NCBI GenBank assembly: GCA_900769525.1 | Contig: CAAGGY010000075.1 | Location: 1 to 9,431, forward strand | From: an uncultured Alistipes sp. | Lineage (GTDB): Bacteria; Bacteroidota; Bacteroidia; Bacteroidales; Rikenellaceae | Reading direction: 5' to 3' | Length of the DNA stretch: 9,431 bases | Shown: positions 1-6,860 of the stretch, in pieces | Layout: each line of letters starts with the position of its first letter | Numbering within the stretch: position 1 is the stretch's first letter | Notes under the pieces: model-generated | Database searches by the model: none | Told to the model about the DNA's origin: nothing | What the model saw: only the letters and a program-made list of their open reading frames with translations | Made by a program: the position numbers and the translations under genes

Positions 1-2086
1 TAATCATCTTATACACACTATCCGCCGGTATCACACTACGACGCTCAAGGCTATCCATAGCCAACGAGTCGACGCTGAGTGAGTCGACACTAAGCGAATC
101 TATGCTCAAAGAATCCGGGCCGATACCAGCACTCAATGAGTCCGCCAATGTTGCCAAGAGCGAATCCGAAGCAGTTGTATCCTCAAGAGTGTAATCCTCA
201 CCCTTGTACTCCTTGCCACGCTTGAGAGCACGAGCCTTAGCCTTATCAATCTTATGGCGGCGACGCTTCTCAGCCTTCTGCTTTACACGCTCGATACGCT
301 CCTTCTCCTCATCTGCAAGGCGTGATCTACGAGCAATACGCTCTGCGATAAGAGTATCAATCTTGATGCGGAGTATCGAGTCTTTAATAGCCTGAATTGA
401 GTCGAGACGTGCCTGCTCAATAGCATTTATCGAATCCTTAATAGCTCTCTGCACAGCCTTAATCGAATCACGCTCAGCACGTGCTGCGGCCTTAGCTCTA
501 CGGCGCAACTGCTTAGCTGTATATATAATCGTATCAACACGTGTGCTATCTGTAGCTGTGCTATCAAGAGCTGCATTGTCGCGATAAGTAGTATCAACCA
601 AAGCTCTCTCACCCTGAGCAAGAGTATCACGAAGCTTCGAGCTGTCACGATGTGGCATTGGCCTACTGTTAGCCGTAGGGTCTACCCTCTGGCCATCCCT
701 TGGTCGCTGCGCATCGATATTTTTCTGCTCATTCTCACTGCCACGGCTACCCTTATCACTGCGCTCAGCACTCTTTTCGCCACGCTCCTCACGACGACTA
801 CCCTTGTCGCTACGCTCACTACCCTTTCTACTACGTGCTGATGCATTATCAGCCTCAGCCTCTTCAGGCGTCTCATTAAGCAACACACTCTCAGTTGCCG
901 TAGTATCACGATCCTCATCCATAGCCATAGTATCACGTGTCTGCTCCACATTCGCATCACGAGAGTCGCTCATATTACCCTCCTCTGCTACTCGCTCTGA
1001 GCTCCGCTCAGTGCTATCCTGCTTCTCGGTCTCTGGGAGCACCGCAATGGTGTAGAGCCAGAGAGTGTCGGCCGAAAGATATATCGAGTCGGTAAGTTCA
1101 GGATCGTAGTTAATCATCGAAGGTCTGCGAGTAAAGAACGCATTACCTGGCTCATCCCACCACTCTGCATAGTCGGCAAAACCAAGCATCTTCTGTGTGG
1201 TGTCGTCAACCTGAATATTACGACGTGCAATAATGTGTCCCTCAGTGCGATAGTACATCACCGAGTCGCTCCAAATCTCACGCTCAGGCGAGAGGATATA
1301 TGCCTTCTTTGTTAGATGGTGCAGGTCGCTAAGCTTAGTGTAGGTACCAGCATCGGCATAGAGATACTCATCCTTATCGTTCCAGATATGGGTATTGGTA
1401 AAATACTGAGCATCTTCGGTATGAGTGTTGAAAATCACAGAGTCGCTAATCACCTTGTAGGTACTATCTTGCATCTGCACACGGTCTATAGCCTTAAGTT
1501 CGTGAGTCTTGGTGTTATAGAAACCTCTATCTGCCTCCAACAGATTCTCACCCTTCTGAGCATAGCAGCCACCACTAAATGCACCAAGCGACTTAGCCGT
1601 ATTAAACTCACAATCATAGGTGTACATCACGGCATCCTCGTCAACAACCTTTACAAGCTTAGAGAATATCTTTGCAGTATTGTTATTGCGATTATACTCG
1701 GCACGCTCACCGTAGATATATGTGGAGTTCTGGTTGATGAGCACATTACCGAAGCACTCAAAGCTCTGGTTGGAGTAGCGCACAGCACTATCGGCAAGAA
1801 TCACGGCGCCATTATGGTGCGCAGCGAAGTGGCCGACAAGGATAAATATTGTCGAGTCACCCTTCTCGATAAGGTAACTATCATCGGCTGTCATGTCGAC
1901 CATACGTCTATCGGTAGAGCCACTTGTCTGCTGAGGTGCGGCTGCCTCTATGTTAGTCGACACCATAGCTGGCTCGACACTTTGGTGGGTTGAGTAGCGA
2001 ATGAACATCTTACCGCTGGCAGCATAGAGGAATACTCCTGCCACAAGCATTAGGACGGTAAGTGTTGCTATATTTTTACGGAACAT
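1..2086 (-). CDS. OstA/LptA-like LPS transport protein, C-terminus beyond window
   Basis: An open frame runs from an ATG at 2086 to the left edge, giving 695 codons without a stop; the C-terminus is missing. Residues 1-25 form a hydrophobic N-terminus (MFRKNIATLTVLMLVAGVF), so a signal peptide or membrane anchor is likely. Residues about 68-345 have the beta-strand-rich repeating pattern of the OstA/LptA fold, for example VILADSAVRYSNQSFECFGN, IYGERAEYNRNNNTAKIF and YLYADAGTYT. In the known family this fold forms the periplasmic bridge that carries LPS to the outer membrane. Residues about 352-690 are quite different: charged, low in complexity and probably disordered or helical, with several internal repeats listed separately. 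The last residues (VIPADSVYKMI) look as if ordered sequence resumes, so the insertion probably interrupts the protein rather than ending it; this is inference. It is third in a leftward operon, 21 bases after the SurA-type gene. A fusion or an LptD-like C-terminus cannot be excluded from this window. Confidence 0.85.
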   Translation of the reverse strand, partial: MFRKNIATLTVLMLVAGVFLYAASGKMFIRYSTHQSVEPAMVSTNIEAAAPQQTSGSTDRRMVDMTADDSYLIEKGDSTIFILVGHFAAHHNGAVILADSAVRYSNQSFECFGNVLINQNSTYIYGERAEYNRNNNTAKIFSKLVKVVDEDAVMYTYDCEFNTAKSLGAFSGGCYAQKGENLLEADRGFYNTKTHELKAIDRVQMQDSTYKVISDSVIFNTHTEDAQYFTNTHIWNDKDEYLYADAGTYTKLSDLHHLTKKAYILSPEREIWSDSVMYYRTEGHIIARRNIQVDDTTQKMLGFADYAEWWDEPGNAFFTRRPSMINYDPELTDSIYLSADTLWLYTIAVLPETEKQDSTERSSERVAEEGNMSDSRDANVEQTRDTMAMDEDRDTTATESVLLNETPEEAEADNASARSRKGSERSDKGSRREERGEKSAERSDKGSRGSENEQKNIDAQRPRDGQRVDPTANSRPMPHRDSSKLRDTLAQGERALVDTTYRDNAALDSTATDSTRVDTIIYTAKQLRRRAKAAARAERDSIKAVQRAIKDSINAIEQARLDSIQAIKDSILRIKIDTLIAERIARRSRLADEEKERIERVKQKAEKRRRHKIDKAKARALKRGKEYKGEDYTLEDTTASDSLLATLADSLSAGIGPDSLSIDSLSVDSLSVDSLAMDSLERRSVIPADSVYKMI
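47..115 (-). repeat. Tandem DSL-type pentapeptide repeat inside the OstA-like gene
   Basis: Residues 658-680 of the OstA-like protein read as five units around Asp-Ser-Leu: DSLSI, DSLSV, DSLSV, DSLAM, DSL. Codons differ between units (GAT/GAC, TCT/TCG/TCA/AGC), so the peptide pattern is kept while the DNA has drifted. This suggests selection on the peptide rather than a recent slippage event. Confidence 0.75.
377..475 (-). repeat. 11-residue helical repeat inside the OstA-like gene
   Basis: Residues 538-570 of the OstA-like protein repeat the pattern [R/K/L]-D-S-I-x-A-[V/I] with Asp-Ser at 540, 551 and 562 (11-residue spacing), then again at 569. The surrounding stretch, about 525-625, is rich in Ala, Arg, Lys and Glu and has no prolines, consistent with a long charged helix. 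An 11-residue period is known in amphipathic or right-handed coiled helices; applying that here is inference. Confidence 0.6.
743..817 (-). repeat. Imperfect duplication of ERSDKGSR inside the OstA-like gene
   Basis: The octapeptide ERSDKGSR occurs at residues 424-431 and 441-448 of the OstA-like protein. It lies within a stretch made almost wholly of Arg, Lys, Glu, Asp, Ser and Gly. The two DNA copies differ at several third positions. The segment looks intrinsically disordered. Confidence 0.6.
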
Positions 2087-2107
2087 CTGCTATTTGGGGT
2101 TGGTCTT

Positions 2108-3529
2108 CTACTTAATCCATTTACGGTTCTCAAACTCCCAATCACGGAACTCGGGAGCGATATATATGTACATCGCATCAATCTTGCGGTTGAGCCACTC
2201 ACGGAATACACGGTCACGCTTCTGCGTAAGAGCCATCTCCTCAAGACGCACATAGTCATCCTCGAGTGAGGCTACGTGTGCAGGTACAATCTCTACAAGT
2301 TTGACAATCTTACTCATCTGGTTACCCTTGAAATCGCTGGTCTGGAACGAGTCTGATATCTCGCCAACCTTCAAGCGCATAAGGGCATTATAGTCCTCAA
2401 GAGCCTTGCCTCCCTCGAGTCCGAAATCCTCTTTGAGGAAGCGTGTAGCTGTGAGGCGAGCACCATCGTAGACACCCTGACGAGCCAAGATGTCATGGTT
2501 CGATACGATACCGCCATTCATCTTCGACGAGGCGTCGTCCGAGAAGCGTAAAGCTGCATCCTCAAACTTAAGAGAGTCGTGGCGGATAAGACGAGCAATG
2601 CTATCGAGCTGCAATGCTGGCTCAAGCAACTCATCACGTGTGTATGTTGGGCGCAAGACGATGTGGCGACAGTGGTACAACTCGCCCTTCTTGTCGATAA
2701 GCTCAATAATATGGAAGCCAAACTCAGTCTCTACAATCTCAGATACCTGACCAGGCTTAAGCTTCTCAAGAGCCTCAGCAAAGGGACGAACATACATTGA
2801 CGAAGGTGCTGGCTGCATCTCACCGCCATAGAGTGCCGAGCCATCAACTGAGTACATACGTGCAAGCACCGAGAAGCTTGTCTGACCTGTAATGATACGC
2901 TCACGCATATCCAAAAGTCGCTCTTTAGTACGCTGCTTAGCCTCCTTCATCGAAGCTGGAAACTTGGTAATCTGAGCATATACATACTGCTCACCAATGA
3001 TTGGAAGGCTATCCTTGTCGATTTTACGATAGTAGTTCTCCACCTCGCCAGGCACGATTGTAACCTTGCTGATTATGTTATTCTGCATAGCCTGCGCATA
3101 GGCCTGCTCCTCGTAGCGTGTGCGCAACATCTCACGATAGTTAAAGATTGGCATATGCTCACGCACCTCCAAGGCCTGGATACCACCAGCCTCCTCTACA
3201 AGCGACTGCAAATAGCTCTCGATTCGTGTGTTTACATCATTCTGGCTAATCTCCACAGAGTCGAGAAGGGCCTGGTTATAGAGCAACTTCTGCTCCAACA
3301 GCGACTCAAGAGCCTCATGCATAGGGTCACGCTCAGATGTGTAACCCATCTGGCGCTGCTGCATCTTAAGCGCCTGCGAGAACTCCGTGAGCTCGGAGTA
3401 GAGAATTGACGAGCCACCAACAACGGCAACAACCTTATCGAGCATCACCTGACGACGCTGCGCCGACACACAAAGACCCGTTGTTATCACAAGTGCGGCA
3501 GTCACCGCAAAAAGAACTATCTTACGCAT
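2108..3529 (-). CDS. SurA-type periplasmic peptidyl-prolyl cis-trans isomerase/chaperone
   Basis: A 473-residue protein with an N-terminal signal peptide (MRKIVLFAVTAALVITTG, probable cleavage near VSA-Q24). Cys20 follows Leu and does not make a lipobox, so the mature protein should be soluble in the periplasm. Residues about 28-165 match the SurA chaperone domain (DKVVAVVGGSSILYSEL). Two parvulin-like domains follow. The first, about 175-282, keeps the hallmark pieces YSVDGSALYGGEM, LKPGQVSEIVETEFGFHIIE. The second, about 283-413, opens with YHCRHIVLRP and has SDDASSKMNGG, but its C-terminal part (DFKGNQMSKIVKLVE) lacks the usual GFH, so it may be inactive. SurA proteins escort unfolded outer-membrane proteins and isomerise X-Pro bonds. 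Position between a SurA-like lipoprotein (31 bases upstream) and an OstA-like gene (21 bases downstream) supports a role in outer-membrane assembly. The length is close to that of other SurA proteins. The family call is firm; catalytic activity is inferred. Confidence 0.93.
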   Translation of the reverse strand: MRKIVLFAVTAALVITTGLCVSAQRRQVMLDKVVAVVGGSSILYSELTEFSQALKMQQRQMGYTSERDPMHEALESLLEQKLLYNQALLDSVEISQNDVNTRIESYLQSLVEEAGGIQALEVREHMPIFNYREMLRTRYEEQAYAQAMQNNIISKVTIVPGEVENYYRKIDKDSLPIIGEQYVYAQITKFPASMKEAKQRTKERLLDMRERIITGQTSFSVLARMYSVDGSALYGGEMQPAPSSMYVRPFAEALEKLKPGQVSEIVETEFGFHIIELIDKKGELYHCRHIVLRPTYTRDELLEPALQLDSIARLIRHDSLKFEDAALRFSDDASSKMNGGIVSNHDILARQGVYDGARLTATRFLKEDFGLEGGKALEDYNALMRLKVGEISDSFQTSDFKGNQMSKIVKLVEIVPAHVASLEDDYVRLEEMALTQKRDRVFREWLNRKIDAMYIYIAPEFRDWEFENRKWIK

Positions 3530-3560
3530 AGATATTTTGTTTACTTTCAGTTATTCAGTT

Positions 3561-4742
3561 CTACTTATTTTCACTCTCTGTCTGCTCAGGCGCAACCTCA
3601 GCACCACTCTCAGCGCTCTGCTCACTCTGAGGCTCGCTCACCTCGACAGCATCGCTCTTTACATGCTCCTCAGCAGGCTTTGCCTCAGCACTTTTAGTTG
3701 CAGGCTCATCACCACTCTTATCCTCACTCTGCGATGCCTTGTCATCTACCCTCTTCTGCTCAGGCTCACGCTTTGGAGCGACATCATCCTCACGAACGAC
3801 ATCCTTAGCTTCAGTGACCACGACACCCTGCTCACCAATCTTTGGACGGTTGCTCATAGCATCCATGAGCGTTGCATCGTCAACAGTCACACGGCCACTC
3901 TCTACACCCTCAAGTTTGAGCTCCATCTCATAGCGCTTAACAATCTCCGAGCGACGCTCAGCATAGAGCATACGACGAATATCATCCTCGACACACTCCA
4001 ACGGTGCAACGCTACCCCTCTTTGCGATATCAACGATGGTAAAGTAAAAGACAATGTCGTCCGATTTCATGCTCTGCACCTTACCCTTATGCAGGACGTT
4101 GTCATACGAGCGAGTACGCACCGTAGGCAGGTAGCTCAAAAAGTCGGAGAAGGTAACCCACTCGCCCGACAGGTCAGTAACCTGCAACGAGTGCTTCTCG
4201 GCAAAGGCATTGAGCTCAACCATTCCATCGTTCGAAACGTTACGCAACGCATCGCTAAGCGCAGAGGTGTTGCGGAACTTATCCGATACACGTACAACAA
4301 CGCCACGCACCTTGTCGTGGTTAAGCACAAACTGTGATGAATGCATACGGTAGTGAGCAGAAATCTGACGCTCGGTAATGTCGGTATCGAGCTCCTTGTC
4401 GACATAGTATTGGTCGAGCTGGCGCATAATCAGCGACTGGCGGTAGTCCTCTACAAGGCGGTCGATATCGCCCTGCGATGTAGTAAGCACCTGCTTAGCA
4501 CGATCGAGTTTGAGTTGGTTGAGCACCCAGTTGTCGGTGTACATACGAACAAACGTAGCGCTGTCGATACCCGTAAGACCCTCAGGCATATCAGCCAAGA
4601 TATCACGGAGCAAGAGCTCTTTATCGTCAACATTAGCTACAACACGCTTTCCATTATCACCACCAATAAAGGTGTCACCACTGCCACATGCCGCAAACAT
4701 CGTTGCGACAACAAGCATTACTATGTAATAGGCTCTAATCAT
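3561..4742 (-). CDS. SurA-like (parvulin-type) lipoprotein with acidic disordered tail
   Basis: A 393-residue protein counted from the ATG at 4742. This start is preferred over an in-frame GTG at 4793 because a good promoter box lies between the two, and because it places a lipoprotein signal correctly: MIRAYYIVMLVVATMFAAC, lipidated Cys19. The next residues (GSGDT) have no acidic cluster directly after Cys, so surface export is not suggested and a periplasm-facing location is likelier. Residues about 33-125 resemble a SurA-type N-terminal helical domain (VVANVDDKELLLRDILADM). Residues 125-240 resemble a worn parvulin domain: FAEKHSLQVTDLSGEWVTF and LHKGKVQSMKSDDIVFYFT keep the spacing, but the GG and GFH motifs are missing, so isomerase activity is doubtful. 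Residues about 297-393 are Glu/Lys/Ser/Ala/Pro-rich and probably disordered. It is first in the operon with the SurA-type and OstA-like genes. A chaperone partner role is inferred from family and context. Confidence 0.82.
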   Translation of the reverse strand: MIRAYYIVMLVVATMFAACGSGDTFIGGDNGKRVVANVDDKELLLRDILADMPEGLTGIDSATFVRMYTDNWVLNQLKLDRAKQVLTTSQGDIDRLVEDYRQSLIMRQLDQYYVDKELDTDITERQISAHYRMHSSQFVLNHDKVRGVVVRVSDKFRNTSALSDALRNVSNDGMVELNAFAEKHSLQVTDLSGEWVTFSDFLSYLPTVRTRSYDNVLHKGKVQSMKSDDIVFYFTIVDIAKRGSVAPLECVEDDIRRMLYAERRSEIVKRYEMELKLEGVESGRVTVDDATLMDAMSNRPKIGEQGVVVTEAKDVVREDDVAPKREPEQKRVDDKASQSEDKSGDEPATKSAEAKPAEEHVKSDAVEVSEPQSEQSAESGAEVAPEQTESENK

Positions 4743-4752
4743 AATCAAGAGG

Positions 4753-4760
4753 CAAAGATA
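4753..4760 (-). promoter_or_regulatory. Promoter -7 box of the outer-membrane biogenesis operon
   Basis: The minus strand reads TATCTTTG, a perfect match to the Bacteroidales -7 consensus TAnnTTTG. Only 10 bases separate it from the ATG at 4742, so the leader should be very short, perhaps under 10 bases. No clear -33 TTTG is seen at the expected distance. The box excludes the in-frame GTG at 4793 as the start. Confidence 0.7.
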
Positions 4761-4800
4761 CAATTTTTTCTTCGTAATAACGTATCTTAGCACAAGATTA

Positions 4801-4815
4801 TTGCAAAAAATGCAA
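4801..4815. promoter_or_regulatory. Short dyad TTGCA-N5-TGCAA upstream of operon promoter
   Basis: A perfect 5-base inverted repeat with a 5-base A-tract spacer. It sits roughly 50-65 bases upstream of the presumed start of leftward transcription at about 4749. It could be a protein-binding site, but short dyads are frequent in A/T-rich spacers, so the call is weak. Confidence 0.2.
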
Positions 4816-4821
4816 ATTCAT

Positions 4822-4837
4822 TCTACCTAAAGGTAGA
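4822..4837. promoter_or_regulatory. Dyad TCTACCT-AA-AGGTAGA upstream of operon promoter
   Basis: A 7-base perfect inverted repeat with a 2-base spacer, centred about 80 bases upstream of the presumed start of leftward transcription. The spacer is too short for a stable hairpin loop, so a dimeric regulator site is more plausible than an RNA structure. No regulator is identified. Confidence 0.3.
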
Positions 4838-4856
4838 GCAAGGTAAATTACATAGA

Positions 4857-4895
4857 CAAAAAGAGAGGTTGTCCAACGATAAATCAGACAACCTC
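4857..4895 (-). terminator. Rho-independent terminator of the RelA/SpoT gene
   Basis: On the minus strand a 9-base perfect stem (GAGGTTGTC / GACAACCTC, positions 4887-4895 and 4865-4873) encloses a 13-base loop. It is followed by TCTTTTTG, a five-T run. It begins 22 bases past the stop codon of the RelA/SpoT gene. It should separate that gene from the outer-membrane operon downstream. The large loop makes it a moderate terminator. Confidence 0.78.
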
Positions 4896-4917
4896 AAAAC
4901 GAAAATAGAGCGTTATT

Positions 4918-6792
4918 TTAAGAGTAGTTAAGACGCATAACCTCGTCAATACCATCAATACGCACAATGCTATCCATCGCCTGCTGAAGCTCATGTAACG
5001 AGTGAACCGAGAAGTCGATAGTACATATTGCAATACGGTCGATATTCTCAGTTGCAAGCGACAACATTGTCAAATGCAACTTATCTGTGATACAGTCGAT
5101 TAGATCACTCATAAGATGATAGCGGTCGATGCCCTTAATACGAATTCGAACAGGGTATAGGAAGGCCTCATTCTCAGGGAAGTTCTTCGACAAAATTGAG
5201 TCGCCGTGCTGCGAGGCAAGACGTATGGCGTGAGGGCAATCACGCTTATGCAGCGTAATCTCACCACTTGGAGCCTTAAAGCCAATAACCTCATCGCCAG
5301 GAAGTGGATGACAACGCTCACAGCGCTCATACTCCAGGCGTGGCATATTAGCAAAATATCCACGCAAATAGCGCTTTGCACGATATGTCGACACGTGCTC
5401 AATCCAATCGAGTTCAGGCTTCGCATCCTCAGCGGTGCCAATCTCAACGCAATCGCCACGCTGCAGCACCGTACGAAGTGCCGAGAGCTTACCGTTGATG
5501 CGAGCATATACAGCCTTAGCACCCACCTCGCTATGAATCTCAAATGCGAAGTCAAGAGCTGTAGCACCCTTAGGCAGAATCACACCACGTCCCTTGGGTG
5601 TAAACACCATAATATCATCATTATAGAAGCTCAATGTTACGCCATCCATAAACTCCATGCCGTGACGGTCCTGAGCCACATCCTGCAACACCGACTTAAA
5701 CTTCTCCAACCAAGCCTTTACGTTATCCTCCGTACGCTCAGCCGTGCAGCCAAGACGAGAGTTGCGCACCATGCGTTCAGATGAGATATGAACCTCCTCC
5801 CAGACGCCCTGCTCACTCAGCAGCTTAACATGGAAGCTCTGATAGCCATTCTCCTTTGGTGCGTCAATATAGTTAGCAACACTACCTGGCTTCTCCTTAA
5901 AGTGGTCGGTAAGTGCAGAGTAGATCATCAAACTTGTCGCCTTCTCACCGATTTTTGCGCTATTAGGGTAGATAATACGGATATAGTGCTTGCCATCAAC
6001 ATGCTTGATATCACACCCCTTAGACTGCATCTTGCGCCAAATACTATATGGCTTACGATAGCGAATCTCCGTACGGGCATCAATACCAGCAGCCTCTAAA
6101 ATATCTGATATCTTGCCAATGAATCGCTCAAGTCGTGGACGATTCTCCGTGCGCTCCTCTCGTAGCATACGCTCAACATCGGCATAGTCACGAGGACAAC
6201 GGTAACGGAACGAGAGGTTCTCCAACTCAGTTTTAATATGGTAGAGGCCAAGGCGGTTAGCCAATGGTGCATAGAAGTAGTCGGTCTCACCAGCAATCTT
6301 CATCTGCTTATCGGCACGCATACTATCGAGCGTACGCATATTGTGCAGACGGTCAGCGAGTTTGATAAGCAGAGCACGAATGTCGTAGTGTACCGACTCA
6401 AGGATTTGGCGATAGTTATCAATCTGCTTCGACTGCTCGTAGCTATCCTTCTTACGCTTAGTTACGGTGTCAACAAGAAAGGCAACATCGTCGCCAAAAC
6501 GCTCACGAATATCCTCGACGGTATAGTCGGTATCCTCGACTACGTCGTGCAAGAAGGCCGAAATTACAGGGTTATCACCAAGTTCAAGCTCACGGGCAAC
6601 AATACCCGCAACGGCTATTGGGTGCATAATAAATGGCTCTCCACTCTTGCGCTTCTGCTCCTTATGGGCCTCAGCAGCAAGTTCATAGGCTCGACGCATA
6701 CGAGCCACCTCCTCGGCAGTTGCACGCTCCGAGAGATAGCTGAACAGCGACTCTACGCTATTGGTTATTTGGGTCTGGTAGATCTCGTCCAT
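4918..6792 (-). CDS. RelA/SpoT family (p)ppGpp enzyme, probable hydrolase with degenerate synthetase
   Basis: A 624-residue protein counted from the ATG at 6792; an in-frame TTG at 6813 lies inside the promoter box and is rejected. The HD hydrolase domain is complete: RKSGEPFIMHP (R48, H57), FLHDVVEDTD (H82, D83, E86, D87) and KLADRLHNMRT (D147, N151). Together these make the Mn-dependent site that turns (p)ppGpp into GDP/GTP and pyrophosphate. The synthetase domain (about 240-350) keeps KPYSIWRKM, APKENGYQS and an acidic residue at E333. It has SVAN where bifunctional enzymes have RxKD and RelA has ExDD, and VDGKHYIR where DLxAIR is usual. A TGS domain (about 393-453), a CxxC zinc-finger-like motif (C491, C494, C519; HPLPGDEVIGF) and an ACT domain (about 545-624) follow. 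The helical region normally between TGS and zinc finger is largely absent, which explains a length below the usual 700-750. It has its own promoter and terminator. Family membership is certain; the loss of synthesis is inferred. Confidence 0.95.
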   Translation of the reverse strand: MDEIYQTQITNSVESLFSYLSERATAEEVARMRRAYELAAEAHKEQKRKSGEPFIMHPIAVAGIVARELELGDNPVISAFLHDVVEDTDYTVEDIRERFGDDVAFLVDTVTKRKKDSYEQSKQIDNYRQILESVHYDIRALLIKLADRLHNMRTLDSMRADKQMKIAGETDYFYAPLANRLGLYHIKTELENLSFRYRCPRDYADVERMLREERTENRPRLERFIGKISDILEAAGIDARTEIRYRKPYSIWRKMQSKGCDIKHVDGKHYIRIIYPNSAKIGEKATSLMIYSALTDHFKEKPGSVANYIDAPKENGYQSFHVKLLSEQGVWEEVHISSERMVRNSRLGCTAERTEDNVKAWLEKFKSVLQDVAQDRHGMEFMDGVTLSFYNDDIMVFTPKGRGVILPKGATALDFAFEIHSEVGAKAVYARINGKLSALRTVLQRGDCVEIGTAEDAKPELDWIEHVSTYRAKRYLRGYFANMPRLEYERCERCHPLPGDEVIGFKAPSGEITLHKRDCPHAIRLASQHGDSILSKNFPENEAFLYPVRIRIKGIDRYHLMSDLIDCITDKLHLTMLSLATENIDRIAICTIDFSVHSLHELQQAMDSIVRIDGIDEVMRLNYS

Positions 6793-6810
6793 AGTTTTCG
6801 GATTTATCTG

Positions 6811-6818
6811 CAAAGTTA
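6811..6818 (-). promoter_or_regulatory. Promoter -7 box of the RelA/SpoT gene
   Basis: The minus strand reads TAACTTTG, a perfect match to TAnnTTTG, 18 bases before the ATG at 6792. No good -33 TTTG is seen. Its upstream half overlaps the region used by the divergent promoter at 6853-6860. Confidence 0.65.
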
Positions 6819-6827
6819 ATAAAAATT

Positions 6828-6860
6828 TTTGTCATTATTCACCATTTTTTAATATCTTTG
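6828..6860 (+). promoter_or_regulatory. Promoter of the lipoprotein-threonine aldolase pair
   Basis: A -33 box TTTG at 6828-6831 and a -7 box TATCTTTG at 6853-6860 are separated by 21 bases, matching the Bacteroidales housekeeping promoter layout. The ATG at 6890 starts 29 bases after the -7 box. A 10-base A/T palindrome, AAAAATTTTT (6821-6830), sits at the -33 end, between the two divergent -7 boxes. Confidence 0.72.

Noticed and set aside
17..817. Possible CRISPR or DNA tandem repeat array
   Set aside because: The repeats are in the peptide; the DNA units differ in codon choice, and there are no uniform repeats and spacers.
682..960. Leftward frame of 92 codons rich in Arg and Val
   Set aside because: It is an alternative frame of the repeat-rich OstA-like insertion. 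The main frame stays open from 2086 to the edge and carries the family sequence.
1316..1993. Rightward open frame of 225 codons
   Set aside because: It lies wholly antisense to the OstA-like gene, which has recognisable family sequence. It has no promoter and its product shows no signal or motif.
3537..4337. Rightward open frame of 266 codons
   Set aside because: It is antisense to the SurA-like lipoprotein gene; the Leu/Thr-rich product is the usual shadow of a charged protein read backwards.
4743..4793. Upstream GTG start extending the SurA-like lipoprotein by 17 residues
   Set aside because: The extension crosses the TATCTTTG promoter box and would push the lipoprotein signal inward; the ATG at 4742 fits both.
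5206..6099. Rightward open frames of 192 and 103 codons
   Set aside because: Both are antisense to the RelA/SpoT gene, whose domains and motifs are unmistakable.
6793..6813. Upstream TTG start extending the RelA/SpoT protein by 7 residues
   Set aside because: The TTG is part of the TAACTTTG promoter box, so it cannot lie within the transcript as a start; the ATG at 6792 is used.
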